DNA of 64,000 bases from Bradysia coprophila (lineage: Eukaryota; Arthropoda; Insecta; Diptera; Sciaridae). The notes beneath the pieces are model-generated. The model had not been told where the DNA came from. It ran no database searches and worked only from the letters and a program-made list of their open reading frames with translations. A program made the translations under genes and the position numbers. Within the stretch, counting starts at the first letter, position 1, and each line of letters opens with the position of its first letter. This document shows, one piece after another, positions 22,138 through 34,817 of this stretch. The DNA is taken from the NCBI RefSeq assembly GCF_014529535.1, contig NW_023503474.1:62001-126000 (forward strand), in the 5' to 3' direction.

Positions 22138-24275
22138 GGTTTACTTTGGTTTCAGCCGACGTATTGCTAGTCATATTTATTTAGTCTAAGGTCTAAGGTT
22201 GGTGTAGTTAAAGAAATTAAAAAATTCCACGTCCAGACGATCTTAGACCTAGTTTAGTACTGAATCGGATAATTTTCATCTTCAGATTAACTTCGCTTAA
22301 CTCACGAGAATGTTAGTGCAAACATGTTAGACTGGTATACCTTGCACGGGTCCCACACATAAAACAATTTTAAACTTTGATTGTTTATTATACAAATAAA
22401 CATCAAACCGAACGAAAACAAAATTGAAACCTTCGGGTTTTTTTCTTCTTCTACAATTTCTGTAGGTCAACAAACGCGACTGGTTAGCTTTGTATTTCGC
22501 TAATTGCTAATTAAAATATCTGAATTTGCGTTTCTACTATTATTATAGGGTCAAGAAATTAACTGGCATTACGATAAGTGAGTGTAACAGTTAACCAGAG
22601 TTCAATCGTTTTTGGACGGTTATGTGTGACGAAGATTTCTTTGAACGCCGAAGTATTCACGACACCAGTTATGAACAATTTCCAAGTCATTTAATTTACA
22701 ATCTGCACGTAGCAAAACATTAATACCACTTCGCAAGCTGTCAACGCTGAAAAATCTAACTCGACGAAAACACATAATTTTCGTCAAGTTAGATTTTCTT
22801 GTAAATAAACGTTGAAAAAAATTGAACTACCCCTAATCTTTGAATAAAAATGAGGAAGAGGGCAAGGAGCTGTGAAATGATTGTGCAAGAAACGCTTGAT
22901 TAGGTATCCCAAATCGAAACAATGTTCCTCTTTATCGATGTAGAAAAACTTCTAAAATTTGCTTCAGACATACCATGATCCATGAGTTTGCTTAAAAGGC
23001 AAGGACTTGCGTCACAGACCTTTTTCTTCCCGTTTGTTCCATAATTCAATGCAGTGTCTCGTTGATTTAGGATTTTGCAAAAATACTTTTATTTCAAGAA
23101 AACATTAACCGCATTCAAAATGAACTTTTCTTTAAATTAATTTAACAGCCCGTGTACAAACTGAAACATATTCTGAGAAAGTACCACACATTCTTCGTCC
23201 AGTTTAATGGCGTTTATCTTTTAGTGGTATCGCCTAATTGTCGTTCTTTACTTTTGTTTATGTAACTGAAAAGAAAGGTCGTCTGCTCATATGAGTGGAT
23301 CGAAGAAAGTCCAAAATTTAACGAGCATTTTATTGTGTATACGAAAAGAATGTGAAAGAATAACTGTTGGGTATTTTACGATGCCACTTCTTCTATAACC
23401 GCGCTGTTTATTTTGTGTGTTGACGAGTTTTTGATAGCCGATTGTTTTGCAATGTCGATGAAATTCGATTCTAAAAATAACTTTGTCTTAACAATATACG
23501 TTCGAGTGGTTCCAGTTTACTTATATATGGGATAGTGCGGAATTTTTATGGCATTTTTGTTAAATTGATCTTACTTAAGGCGGTTTGTTTAAACAAAATA
23601 CTTGCTCGTTTTGGATAACAGAACGAACAAGTTTCACATAAAATATTCTCGCATATCCAAAATAAAGGCAAAAGGAACACAGCTCGTGACAACATGCAAA
23701 ATTCCAGAAAAATGAGCGTTTGCATGAAAGACATTTAAAAGATGGCACGGAATGTACATTTTCTGTGATTTTTTTAAAATCATTTTGCAAGGGTCTATTT
23801 ATCAAGCATTTTTCCAAACAGATTTCACGAACTGTGTAGTCATCTTGAGTCAACTTGAATGAACGAAACATTTAACGAAACTTAAGTGAGGTTACGTCTG
23901 AAAGTACAGTATCTTGAAGATGATCTATACAACCAGTCGGTGAAATGAAATTCTCAAATATTTTTTCACAACGCAGGCGAAAAAATAGCCATTTTCTTCC
24001 CTCCGCTGAAACTTCGGGAGCCTTTGTTGTGAAAAATGTTGTGTCTAACTCGGGAAAAGTTGGAAATTACATTTTCTCGGGTGAATTGTGGTCCTCGCTT
24101 CGCTCTGAATACTCTGAATGCTATCAACACCCTAGAAATGCAATTTCTAACATTTCTTCCATCGTGGAACAAATAATTGTTTCACACTGGCTGAAACGTT
24201 TGACAGATGACCCATACATTTTGTGTCAACATTTCTAATCATGCTGGTTGTATACTTGGCTTTAAATCCATGTAC
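22138..24275. other. intergenic, no supported gene
   Basis: Contains a short hairpin at about 22750-22796 (arms AAAATCTAACTCGACGAAAA and TTTTCGTCAAGTTAGATTTT). Open frames at 23546-23871 and 23945-24238 have no recognisable domain; the latter includes the dispersed CCTCGCTTCGCTCTG motif, so it is repeat-derived. Confidence 0.45.
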
Positions 24276-24427
24276 CAGGGCCGTATCTAGATGGGGCGCA
24301 GGGGGAGGCGCCCCTCCTAGCGAAGTCATTTTTTCAATTTTTTTTAATTTTTCCCATACAAAATAATTTTTTTGGACCTTGCCCCCCCCCTAGCGCACTC
24401 AGATTTTGAAGTCTGGCTACGGCCCTG
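24276..24427. mobile_element. hAT MITE, CAGGGCCGTA family
   Basis: A 152-bp element from CAGGGCCGTATCTAGATG to GTCTGGCTACGGCCCTG with the exact 8-bp duplication CCATGTAC at 24268-24275 and 24428-24435. Confidence 0.9.
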
Positions 24428-24737
24428 CCATGTACAATTCTATACCCGGACTGTGAATTCTGGTCATTCCTGAAGACTTGCGTCTGGGCCCTTCACTAAC
24501 GTAGGGCCATGATCCTTTCTGGATTTATTAATAAAAAAATGTAATTTTCGGGCCCTTTGCCTCTCATGAGAGGTGAGTTTGTTTATATGAAATCGCAATG
24601 TCCTCCACTCCATACAAAGTTTGACATTCGACCATACCTTGTGTTGACGTTCATTGATTCCCTGAGGGTCTGCGATACCTTCAGTGTTTATATACTTTGA
24701 TCAAAAGTCGGTCCATTCCATCTGTCAGAGTGACGTT

Positions 24738-24895
24738 TCAAACGTCAAACCAAAAATTTTTTGCCAAATAGTTAAGAAGTCGCCTATTTTTCCTCAATTC
24801 TGTCAGTGGAAGATACTTATAGAAAAATAAACGATTTTGTAATTATTTGGCTACAAATTTTTGGTTTGACGTTTTGATCACAACTGTCACATTTG
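24738..24895. repeat. inverted repeat, probable MITE
   Basis: Arms ACGTCAAACCAAAAATTTTT and AAATTTTTGGTTTGACGT enclose about 110 bp. No target duplication seen. Confidence 0.5.
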
Positions 24896-25275
24896 GAGCG
24901 TTGCCTTAATTTTTGATTTTGTAATTAAAATATTGATTTCGATCGTGATGACCGCCAATTTCTTTCTGAGTGACTAGAGCCAATATTGTTCAATTTGGTC
25001 ATGAGAATTTATTTAAATTTTTCTTGTACATTTAATATCACATTTATAAGCATAAAAGTCTTCCAATGATTCCATTCAAAAAATGTTAAGAGTTACCGGA
25101 CACCAACAACAGCAATCCACTTGTTTTTATTATTTATATAAAAAATTCCAATAATAAGGCATAAATTGCAGTGTTAGATAAAACTTGCTGTAAAAGCTAT
25201 ATTAATCAAAGCTAGATGGAAATTCGGGAAAAATAAAATATTTTTTTAAATTCTTTACTGGATCGTCATTGTGGC

Positions 25276-27128
25276 TCAGTACAGGTCATCATAACCGGGA
25301 GGTTCTTGAAAAGGGTTAAAAATAATTGAAAGAAGAATCTGTTTTTTTCCTTTTTAACTTTAACTTACGCGTCTCCAGTGACAATACCGATCCCGATCTG
25401 GACGAAAGTGTGGAATAAGGCGGAGGTAAGGTCATCAATGATGATGCTGAGTCACTTCTGGACGCTAGTGTTAAATTGTCAAAACGATTTGCAATCGCTG
25501 ACGTTGAACTGCTGCTTTCAGATGTGGTTCCTACTTTCACTTCAATAAAACCAATGCCATCGATGCAAATGCCATCCTGGTCGTTCAGTGGTTTGAACGT
25601 GGCTTCGTACTGAGGAAGAAATTGTATTTTTTGACCAAGGGAAGGAAACAATGATGTGCGCAGTTCAGCTAATCATTAAGTCATAAAGTTAATCTAGGCT
25701 AGGCTACACATATCACCAGTTCTTAATGTTGATCACTTCGCGACGGCAGGTGCCAATAGTCAGTTGACACAGCGAAGTGATCTATTGTTGCCAACGCACT
25801 TCAAGAACATGCAAAATAACACAATTTCAAGAAGAGGCCTCCACGACGCAGTTGTCCAAAGTGATCTACTGTTTCCAACGCATTCCAATAACAGGCAAAA
25901 TAACACAATTTCAAGAAGAGACCTCCACGACGCAGTAGTCCAAAAATTTCATATAAATTCAGGTTTTTATGTTGGTATAATGTCACTGCGTTACCTACGT
26001 TCCATACAATATAAGAGGCCAAATGACAGTTAATAAAATCTGCTCCCTTGCCTGTTCTTGTAGTGCGTTGCTATTGTCCATATCACATCAAAAAACAAAC
26101 TCGAAACAGAATGATGGCGTGCGTCGCCATCAGCTAGCACTCGCAGAGCAAAAGATCAAATTGCAATTACCTTGGCAAAATATCGCACCGAATAAACAGG
26201 AGTCAGTTCATTCACATATGTGGCTCGTGATATATTGGGGACGTTGAAATTCCAATTAAATACCGTCGTATCGTCGCAACAGTCAGTCTGTTGCTTCTGT
26301 AGTATGATAATCTCTGCTCTAACGTTTTCCGCACATTTTGCCCGTCGTTGAAGCGTTAACGTGACATCCACATTGTAGTCGCGAACCCCTTCCAATTCCA
26401 GTGTCGCAGTCAAGTTTGTATCGCGTCCTATCAACAGCACCGGTTTATTCAGTGTGAAAATGGCGGTGATTTTCTCTTCGAAAAATTGCTTAAAATCGAC
26501 CGATGGACCCAATTCCATGCCACTGATGTTGTAGTATCCTTTAAAGTCTAGAAGCAGTTTGTTGGCGATCACAGTCCATGTAACGTGCTTGTCGCGTGTT
26601 ATAAGTGCAACAAGTCGATACGTAAGGCTTCCTTGTGATGAGATGAACGATGTCGGACATACTTGATTTTTGGGAATATCTAAAATGAAGTTCAACCGTT
26701 TCTGTGCACGAAACACACCACCTGGAAGAGAGGCAGTACATTATTCTGGAGGAAGGGATAGGGTTCCGAGATGACTTAAATTCTTGAGGACAAATCGGAC
26801 AAAATTTATTGTTGTCCCATATCATCATCAACTTACCGGGTAAACTAGTTTCGATTGGACAATGCTCAAACAGGTCTGTCTCACCACCGACAGCATTCAC
26901 TCGATCGGTGATTACTGGTTTCAAATGTAAATTTAGCCGAATTTTAATTCCATCATAAGAACATCGATGTAAATTGAAGTTAAGGAACAGCTTTCCGCTG
27001 ATCCTATCGCAGGCAGATGAAATTTTCAATTTCATAAATTCTCCGCATAGCTCTGGCGGTGCTATTGGCGAGGGCTCACTGCCGCCATGTCTGGATAGCA
27101 TGTATCCGCCTAAACCGACCAGTGGCAT
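25276..27128 (-). CDS. alpha-arrestin (arrestin domain-containing protein)
   Basis: Four minus-strand exons, 27128-26837, 26721-26171, 25609-25369 and 25304-25276, join in frame through GT/AG introns of 115, 561 and 64 nt to give 370 aa. Residues about 30-190 form an arrestin N fold (SGKLFLNFNLH; LDIPKNQVCPTSF; GSLTYRLVALITR), and about 195-300 an arrestin C fold (TLNKPVLLIGRDTNLTATLE; NISRATYVNELTPVY). The tail is Ser-rich and ends with two PY motifs, PPPY at 343-346 and PPGY at 363-366, the second in a 29-nt last exon. This is the ARRDC layout: such proteins bind WW domains of Nedd4-family ubiquitin ligases through PY motifs and direct membrane cargo to endocytosis. The 5' end is uncertain: TTTGCAG sits right before the ATG codon, so an upstream exon may exist. 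The second intron holds a MITE. Confidence 0.88.
25792..26070. repeat. MITE inside the arrestin intron
   Basis: Starts CAACGCACTTCAAGAACATG and ends TGTTCTTGTAGTGCGTTG. The left end carries a tandem duplication of about 83 bp (GAAGAGGCCTCCACGACGCA and GAAGAGACCTCCACGACGCA). Related fragments are at 33160, 34185-34370 and 44146-44280. Confidence 0.7.
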
Positions 27129-27207
27129 CCTGCAAATATTTTACAATGTGATGGTTGAAAAAAAGGATCAGGTCGCGACCACGAAGGCGCTAAAAATTTA
27201 AAAATTT

Positions 27208-27350
27208 GACTTTAGCAAAGCACCTAGCATAATAGTAAAATATTGCTTATGTCAAATTACGACAGTGTACCATTTCATTTTTATATTGTTTGAAGGTCAC
27301 GCCGTATTCTTTTTGACATAAGCAAATTCTACTACTATGCTAGGTGCTTT
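27208..27350. repeat. inverted repeat, probable MITE
   Basis: Arms AAAGCACCTAGCATAATAGT and ACTACTATGCTAGGTGCTTT, with inner arms TTGCTTATGTCAAA and TTTGACATAAGCAA, lie just upstream of the arrestin start. Confidence 0.7.
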
Positions 27351-27676
27351 GTCAGTGCTAACAATATTGTTTAATTCTCGAAAACGGCATGGTAAAATGT
27401 CCCATACAGAGAACTTGAAAATTGGCACGTCACTGACGAATTTTCCTTCAAACAAAAGTATTGCTCACACGCCTCTTTGTAACTCAACAAGATATTATCA
27501 TGTCTTAGTCCCACATATTTTACATCGAATTCTTTGGAACTGAGCGTTGAACTGTTTAGAGATTAAGCCATGTCCTGAGCGAAGACCGTTCAACATGTTC
27601 TTTTATCTATCGGTAGTGGTAAAACCATATTAGTTATTGTCTCACCATGTGTAGGAAAACATACTGCGAAACATGA

Positions 27677-27912
27677 TTACGGCTGACACGTATAAAGTGT
27701 GATAAGGAAGTTATACGCCAGACCCATATGCGTGCTAACGTACGACGCGTATTGTTATACATACGCCTTGTATAAAATACGAGTGGCATGTTTCTTACCT
27801 TAGTCATCGTATATTATACAAGAACTATGTATGGAAATACGTGTTGTGCGTATGTACGCATACGTGCCTGACGTATAACTTCCTTACCACACTTTATACG
27901 TGTCAGCCGTAA
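27677..27912. repeat. inverted repeat, probable MITE rich in TACG
   Basis: Arms of about 40 bp begin TTACGGCTGACACGTATAAA and end TTTATACGTGTCAGCCGTAA. The middle has many overlapping ATACG/CGTAT words (ATGTACGCATACGTG), so it can fold extensively. A TA flank is possible. Confidence 0.7.
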
Positions 27913-27919
27913 TACTTTT

Positions 27920-30055
27920 TCTTAGTGTATGTACCAGCTGGAGAGTTGAGCTGAGGTAAACATTGATACAAAACTGACTGATGACAGCTGTACGAAATGC
28001 CCATAGGGCCAGCCAGACCTGAGTGTTTCGACTTCAATCTTTTGCACTTCTTCAAGAGTTTTATTGAACCTAACATTTCGGGTCATCTTTAAAGTATGGT
28101 TAATGGTTCAGATTCTTCTAATCTGGATGCTATGGCATGGGAGTGAAATTTAATTCATAATCTTTGCTTGATATCATGAGGGCGGCTCCACCGAGAAAGA
28201 CAAAAGAATTTCTGCAAATCAAAGAATTTCGCACGAAAATGCCGATACGATGTGAAGTCAATCGTGTCGAGACCGGATGTTACTTGCTTCCGAATTTCAA
28301 GCAACATGTAAGTGATAACCGAAGTATTTGCGTCTCTATTTAATGTAAACAATGAAAACTACTGCGTTTTAACTATTGCATGAGCATACGTGTTATAATA
28401 TGACACACAGCACCAGATTTTATCGATTTTTCGAATAAAATGAATCTGAACTAGGGCAGCAGTATTTTCATTACAACAACGACAATGTTTGGTAAATCAT
28501 CAATCCATCAATTTTATTATTCGTTTACGAACTGAGTGTGTACCTTTTGAATTTTTTTTTAAACTTCCAACCGGCACACAAAATCACTATACTGCCACCG
28601 CAATATTGACGGTAAAATTTTCTTTATTCCAAGTTACACACTAAACATGTAACCGAGTGCAAATTGTCCGTTTCGTGTTCCGTTTTTTTCCTCAATAGCT
28701 TTTCATATAATTTATGTCCTTCAAATTAACTGCATTCCCCTGACGCGCCGTTTATGAACGTTATGGCCTCGGTTATGATAATATTATGTGCACACGCGTG
28801 GTTTCGAGAGCTCTCAACTACCAAAATTGATGTCTTGTTAATTATTGTAAACAAATTTCGAGAAAATTCAGTTTGCATTTTCCTGACACACTCTACGTAC
28901 AATTTATTGTGTCATCGAATGTTGGGGCATGCGCGTTACACAAACCGGTAGAGAAAAGAAGGATAATGAGTAACAGGATGTTTACATTTTCAGTGTAATA
29001 ATGTCAATGGGTAGTTAGTAAAAGAGAACGAATATTATAATCACGATTAGAATGATCAGTTTCTTATCTTACGTCGATTCGGGGGTCATATTTATCAGCA
29101 AAGATGTCAATGATAAAGTTCAGGTCCGTCATTTTTTAGTGAATCATAAGCAAAATGAAGCAATTGTTTGTAAATATTTGGGTTCCACTAGGTAAACGAT
29201 TTTCTCGTTATTTGGGGTCAGGTTAAGTTAAAACAATCGCTAGGGTGTAGCTACGGACAAGGGGCGTGCAATTTTATATTTATGGTGCGAGACTATTGAC
29301 GGAAAACAGATTTAAAACGAAATCAGGTTGAAACATTCAATTATAACGCCCACCGATTTGAGGAAACGTAAATTTTTCTACTATAAGTGCGAGGTTATCG
29401 ATGGAAAATAGATTTAAGCCCGAATGAGACCGAACATCTTTATGATAATGACGGCAGGTTTTGTATGTCTGGAAACGGATTTGCGAGGCATTAGCTACAG
29501 CTGGACAGTCTGTTAGAATGTATATTGGAGTTTCCTTATCATCCTAAGCACTGAATGTACATTTCGTCCTGAGACAGTACCATACTTTGTAAATGTTTGT
29601 TTAGGTTGCAGTGTAGTAGGAGGGTATTTCGTCAAAAAAACATAGCTAACGCCGACCCGTACGAAACACCTATTCGTATCAAAAGCCTTTACTGTGAAAC
29701 TCTTCATTTCTTTTACTTCATTCTCTACTGAAAAGCTATTCGCCCTTTAAAATCACTTACATTATCTTTCTTTGCCTTGTTATCATATACAAATAAATTG
29801 CCGGAGGCAATATAGACAGCCCCGTTTGAAGTCAACTTTCATAAATTCCTATTTAAACAGCTATATACCGCTATATTTACCTATATTTCACTATAAATAA
29901 ACATTTCACAGATAAATATATGCTATTATATAGCTCTATATGCCTGTATATAGCTCAATATAGGTGAATATAGATATATATAGATGTCCATATATGGAAT
30001 GCCTGAAACACCCCACACACATAACAAATTATTTCCATGTTAACAGAAACTCTCT
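27920..30055. other. intergenic, no supported gene
   Basis: Several short open frames (28155-28352 minus, 28754-28951 plus, 29513-29707 minus) without domains or splice support. 29870-30000 is a TATA-rich low-complexity run of TATAGCTCTATATGCC-like words. Confidence 0.4.
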
Positions 30056-30059
30056 AAGT

Positions 30060-30845
30060 ACCATTTTTCCCAATATATATCACTTTTATTAAAATCCAAT
30101 ATGGCCACCGGCAGCCATTTTGTTAGGAGACCGGAAATTTTACCGACGTTTTACATTCGTTAATACCTTTCAAACAAAACAAAATTCATGAAATTCGGTC
30201 AAAATTTACTCGAGATATTGACAAAATACTCCACATTCACTGTACGGCCGAGTAGCCAGATAAGAGCTCACTCCAAGAGACCTAGCTCACGCTCCGGAGA
30301 ACATAATTTCAAAAACTTTTTTTTCCCTGATTGGTACGGTCAATACCTATCTAATAAAGCTAAAACAGACGAAATATGTTGAAATGTGGCCGACCTACAA
30401 GCAAAAACTGCTTGCCGCCCTGTGCCTGTTTCACACCAAGGGGTCTAACTCACGAGTCGGTCATCCGCTTTCCATAAACTTTTCTTTTGTCGATCGGTAT
30501 TGTAAATACCTTTTATTTGACGTATCACTTACAAGGTGAGATATCTTCGAAAAACCGTAAAGCACTTATTGGGCCACACCTCGGGAAGGGTCGATCCAAA
30601 ATCACTCATCTTCGAATTTAGCCTGTCTTTTGACATTACCAAACGGGAAAAAAAAGAATTTTCAAAATCGGATGCGTTTTACTCAAGTTATCGTGCAGAC
30701 GGACAGACGGACATTTTTTTTTTCACTGATTTGGCATCTCTAGACAACCACAATAGGTTTCCCCTTACTCAGGGAGTCCAATTCGACGTGTTACGGATGT
30801 ATGCGTAAACGCATAAGACCCCACTACTTCGTACGGGTCTAAAAA
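30060..30845 (+). repeat. dispersed repeat with ACGGACAGACGGAC tail, possible retroelement 3' region
   Basis: The stretch runs from an ATGGCCACCGGCAGCCATTT segment to ACTTCGTACGGGTCTAAAAA and contains ACTCAAGTTATCGTGCAGAC and GACGGACAGACGGAC-like sequence. Part of it recurs at 7850-7980. I believe tails of this kind occur in arthropod non-LTR elements, but no reverse transcriptase is visible here. Confidence 0.4.
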
Positions 30846-30849
30846 GTGC

Positions 30850-30965
30850 AGAAAGAGCAGAAAGTACAAACCAGGTATGGTTTTCATTGAACGGTGAGTT
30901 TGTTTATATGAAATCACTATTTTCTCCGGTTTGTATGGACAGACCATACTTGGTTTGTACGTTCA
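30850..30965. repeat. short MITE with CAAACCAGGTATGG end
   Basis: Arms GTACAAACCAGGTATGGT and ACCATACTTGGTTTGTAC are inverted. Internal GTGAGTTTGTTTATATGAAA recurs at about 24575, where a partial copy lies. Confidence 0.6.
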
Positions 30966-30969
30966 TTGA

Positions 30970-32092
30970 TTAATTGATTTTACAATGCTCTTTTTTATCT
31001 CTTCCCAAATATTTACGATAGAGGGTTCTGCTAGAGTTATTGTCCTAGTGACGTGGAGATTTTTAGCTGAAGATCCAGCGCATAATTCCATTTTAGATCC
31101 GTCAGTAAAAAAAAAATTGTTTCTAAAGCATCTATCGTAATTCCTACTTCCCATTCAGATCGCAGTTAGATATGTTCATTAAAGTTTCCACCAAATCGGT
31201 AGATGACCGAGCTTGTTCCCAACTTTACAATTTCGGAATTAAATTCCAGACTGGAATTTTTTGCAGTTCTACCGAAATAGTTTTCAACTAAAATTTTCCA
31301 AAACTCAATTTACATGTTGAACGTAAATGTACGTTCATAAATAAGCATACAAATGTCCAATTTATAGCAACCTTTAGACGCTTCGGAATGAAATAATCAA
31401 TTGGTGCTAATAGACAAACGTAAGCTTCGAAATATGCAGATGTCTTTGGCTAGAAAAACACTCCTGCTGACAACAACAAAAATGCCACATTTTATTGCCT
31501 CTAATGAGACGGATATGTCACCAGAATTCTCCTGCTCATTTAATTATTCGAAACCATTTGCATGTGAAATAGATGATAATTTGAATGAATAGAATTCGAA
31601 AGAAAATAGTCGACTCAAACCAAATAACATCTTCACTTTTTTTCGTATTTTGTTAATGGTAAATTATTGTCTATCTGGCGCCAGATACACATTTGAATTT
31701 ATGCAAAATTTGCGGAGAAAAAAAAACAAAAAAGTTTTAACAATCGATTGATTCAGAAAAAATCGATGAACTTTTGTTGAAAAACGACGAAGAAGAAGCA
31801 GCAGAGAAAAACAACTACATTCCGGTAAAGTACGAATTTCAAAATAGGAAACGTGTTTAACTCATAAAAATTCTTTTGAGCTGAAGCAAATACACAATCA
31901 ACAGATTGAAGATGACGATCAACACCTTAAATACCTATTTGCGATGAAATCTCTTTTCTGTTCAAATTATTGCGAACATTTTACCAAATATCGCGCTAAG
32001 TGCTCGGTGTTATGGCCATTCAGGCTATTTTTGATGTTAAATCATGGTCTGAGTGCTGAGTCATTAATCTATGAAAAAAGAAAAGAAATTTC
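30970..32092. other. intergenic, no supported gene
   Basis: No domain-bearing frame; the short frame at 31401-31592 lacks support. Confidence 0.4.
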
Positions 32093-32100
32093 ATCGACAA

Positions 32101-32928
32101 CAGGGCCTATTTTTGCGAACTTTTTAAGGAACTTTTAAGAACTTTAGAAACTTCAGGAACTTTATGAACTTTTGAGAACTTTTTAAGAACTTTTTGAGTA
32201 TTGGGTCATCAGTACCAATTTTGGAGAAATTAGTTCTTAAAGTTCCTAAAATTTTTTAAAGTTCGGAAAAGTTCTTAAAGTTCCGAAAATTTCCTGAAGT
32301 TCTTAAAGTTCTCAAAAGTTCTTAAAGTTCTGAAAAGTTCTCAAATTAGTGGTAGAATTCGAGACGCGTTTGTACTTCTTGCGAGACATACTGGCGCCTA
32401 CGAGTTAAAGTAAGAAAATATTGTCAATTATAAGTTCCCTATGCAATGATGTGATCATTTTACTTTTTCTTAGAAGAGATTTGCGCCTCTTTACGAATTA
32501 TAACGCTGAACTGAAATTCAAATCGATAATTGAATCCTTGTGGCTGTGCCACACAATATGAGTGATGTACATACCATCTTAAGAGTTATGTAAATCAGAT
32601 TAAGAAAATATAATAAATTAATTTTAAGAGTCAATTCGCGAAATTTTCGACCGGTTTATATGGAATCAGGATTGACTCCATATAAACCAGTCGAAGATTT
32701 CGCGAATAAGTATCTTAAAAGTTTTTCATACGATTTGTACGAAATATAGGCAATATATAATTTGTACGAATTTGTAGGTTTGTGGCATGGGTTTACGATT
32801 TCGATCCAAAAATTTGAGAACTTTTAGGAACTTTTAAGAATTTTAAGAACTTTAAGAACTTTTTGGAACTTTAAGAACTTTAGGAACTTTTCGGAACTTT
32901 AAGAACTAAGTTTCAAAAATAGGCCCTG
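32101..32928. mobile_element. non-autonomous hAT element, 828 bp
   Basis: Termini CAGGGCCTATTTTTG and CAAAAATAGGCCCTG are flanked by the exact 8-bp duplication ATCGACAA at 32093-32100 and 32929-32936. Both ends are filled with many degenerate repeats of a GAACTTTTAAGAACTTT word in inverse orientation. A smaller inverted repeat (arms near 32634-32665 and 32675-32706, TTCGACCGGTTTATATGG) sits inside. No transposase, so it depends on another element. Confidence 0.9.
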
Positions 32929-32939
32929 ATCGACAAGAG

Positions 32940-33330
32940 GTTATTCAGTTTCGTTTACCTCTTTGTCATCCTTTAAATGATCTTGTCCTAACTATCTCAC
33001 TCAATGCGATGACCTTGACCTTGCGATGACCTTGACATAATTTCAAATAACCTTGGTCCGGATCTATAAATTATGTCGCACAAAATTAGCTTCAGACTCG
33101 GTCAGTGGGAATTGTTTTGTCACAGAATTTCAACTAAATCTTGCGAGGCTTAATAGGCTTCCACGACGCAGTAGTCCGAAATTCTCATATAATAGTTATT
33201 TGTTAACCAAGGGGAGAAAATAGGAAAGTACCTCAGCTCTTCAATGTCAATTTGTTGCTTACACATTCCTACAATCGATTTTTAACCGGCACATATATTT
33301 GGCCAAATGGAGCAAAATGTAGATCATGCT
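32940..33330. repeat. left part of a large inverted-repeat element
   Basis: ATCGATTTTTAACCG at about 33281-33295 and GGCCAAATGGAGCAAAATG at 33302-33320 reappear inverted at 34023-34085. The hAT element at 33331 is therefore inserted in the middle of an older palindromic element spanning roughly 33190-34180. Confidence 0.6.
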
Positions 33331-34010
33331 CAGGGTTCCCATTTTTCAATTTTGAAAAAGAGGACATTTTGGCATCAAAAAAGAGGACAAAAAGAGGACA
33401 CCTTCACATTCAAAAAAGAGGACGAAAAGTGAATTTCTGACGCGGAATTACAGCGACTGTACATGCACTTTGTGCAACTATTGTGTAATTTACACCACAG
33501 TTCATGCTGAAAACAAAAAAATCAAAAATGCTCTGTGCAATATGCACTGAAATCTTCCTGATATTCTTTTGGATTCCTTCTCAGTGATAGCATCCACTTC
33601 ATATTACCTGAATACAGACTTCGTTTTACCTTATCCTTGCGTGATCTTTGGTATCTCACACAATGCTACACTTTTCTTGTAAAATGACTAACTTTTAATT
33701 TAATGTATGAAAGAATGAGGTGGTAAAGAATCCGAGCGTAGCGAGCTAAATTTTTTTTTTGTGATGAAGAGTTCGTTGTATTACCTTTCAGAGATTATCT
33801 GACAAAGAAGATTATTAGTTAATGCCGCGCAAATTTTTTTGTTCTTTAGGTATGAGCTGTATCAAATTTACTTAAAAAGAAGAAGACCTGAAAGAGGACA
33901 AAGAGGACGTCTTCTTCAAAAAAGTGATGTTCTTAGAATTTTTGTAAAAAAGAAGAACAAGACGAAAAAAGAGGACATGTCCTTTAAAAAGAGGACGAAT
34001 GGGAACCCTA
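33331..34010. mobile_element. non-autonomous hAT element, 680 bp
   Basis: Termini CAGGGTTCCCATT and TAGGGTTCCCATT (read inwards) with the exact 8-bp duplication ATCATGCT at 33323-33330 and 34011-34018. Both ends carry clusters of AAAAAGAGGACA words. Short open frames rich in Lys, Arg and Thr arise from these repeats and are not genes. Confidence 0.9.
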
Positions 34011-34817
34011 ATCATGCTGTCTTCTGCATTTTTCTCCATTTGGCCGAAAATGTGCCATCATGGCTTCTCGGTTAAAAATCGATTTTAAGGATGTATAGGC
34101 CAAAAATTGTGGTTGTTTCACCACTCTGGCCGCAATACACTCAAGGTGGAATTTCCTATTTTTTCTCACCTAAAATGAGGCCTCTCAGAATGACAGCAAT
34201 AAACACCATTTTCACAACGCTTCACAGTCAACAAAATAAGGATTTTCACGTCGCTAGCATGAAAATGATTGTTGTTAGTATATGTAACTGCGTTACAGAT
34301 GTTCCATACAAAATAATAAGCCAAATGACCATTAAAAAAGCTGTCCCTTTTCTTGTTCCTGGAGTGTGTTGATCCAGGGGTTAATTAACTGTTAATACAT
34401 CTGTTTAAAATCGTATGAATTTCCCGAGTCTATCAAATTTACAAAGTTCTACAGCAGAGCTCGTACACCTTCGTTATCAACCATAATAACCTGTTACAGA
34501 CGACTGTCATCTGTTATCAAACGGCAATAAATGCCCATTCAAATGATCAACTTTGCTTTGCTTTTGACATTATGAGTCCCTTTACTTTTGACATTAAGAG
34601 TCCCGTGTACTGTCTGTACACGGAGCTGTCACACACACATTCAAATATATGATTTTTCATTTTAATTTGTCAGTTTGTTCTATTGAGAGGGCCCTTGCGA
34701 CAAGCTCTGACTGCAAAAAGCAGGTTCAAAACAAATGAAGTAAAAGATTTCTGAAATCAATTTCTGAAAATCTTCGATCAAATGAAGTAATAGTTTTAAC
34801 AGTAAAACTGTTAATAT

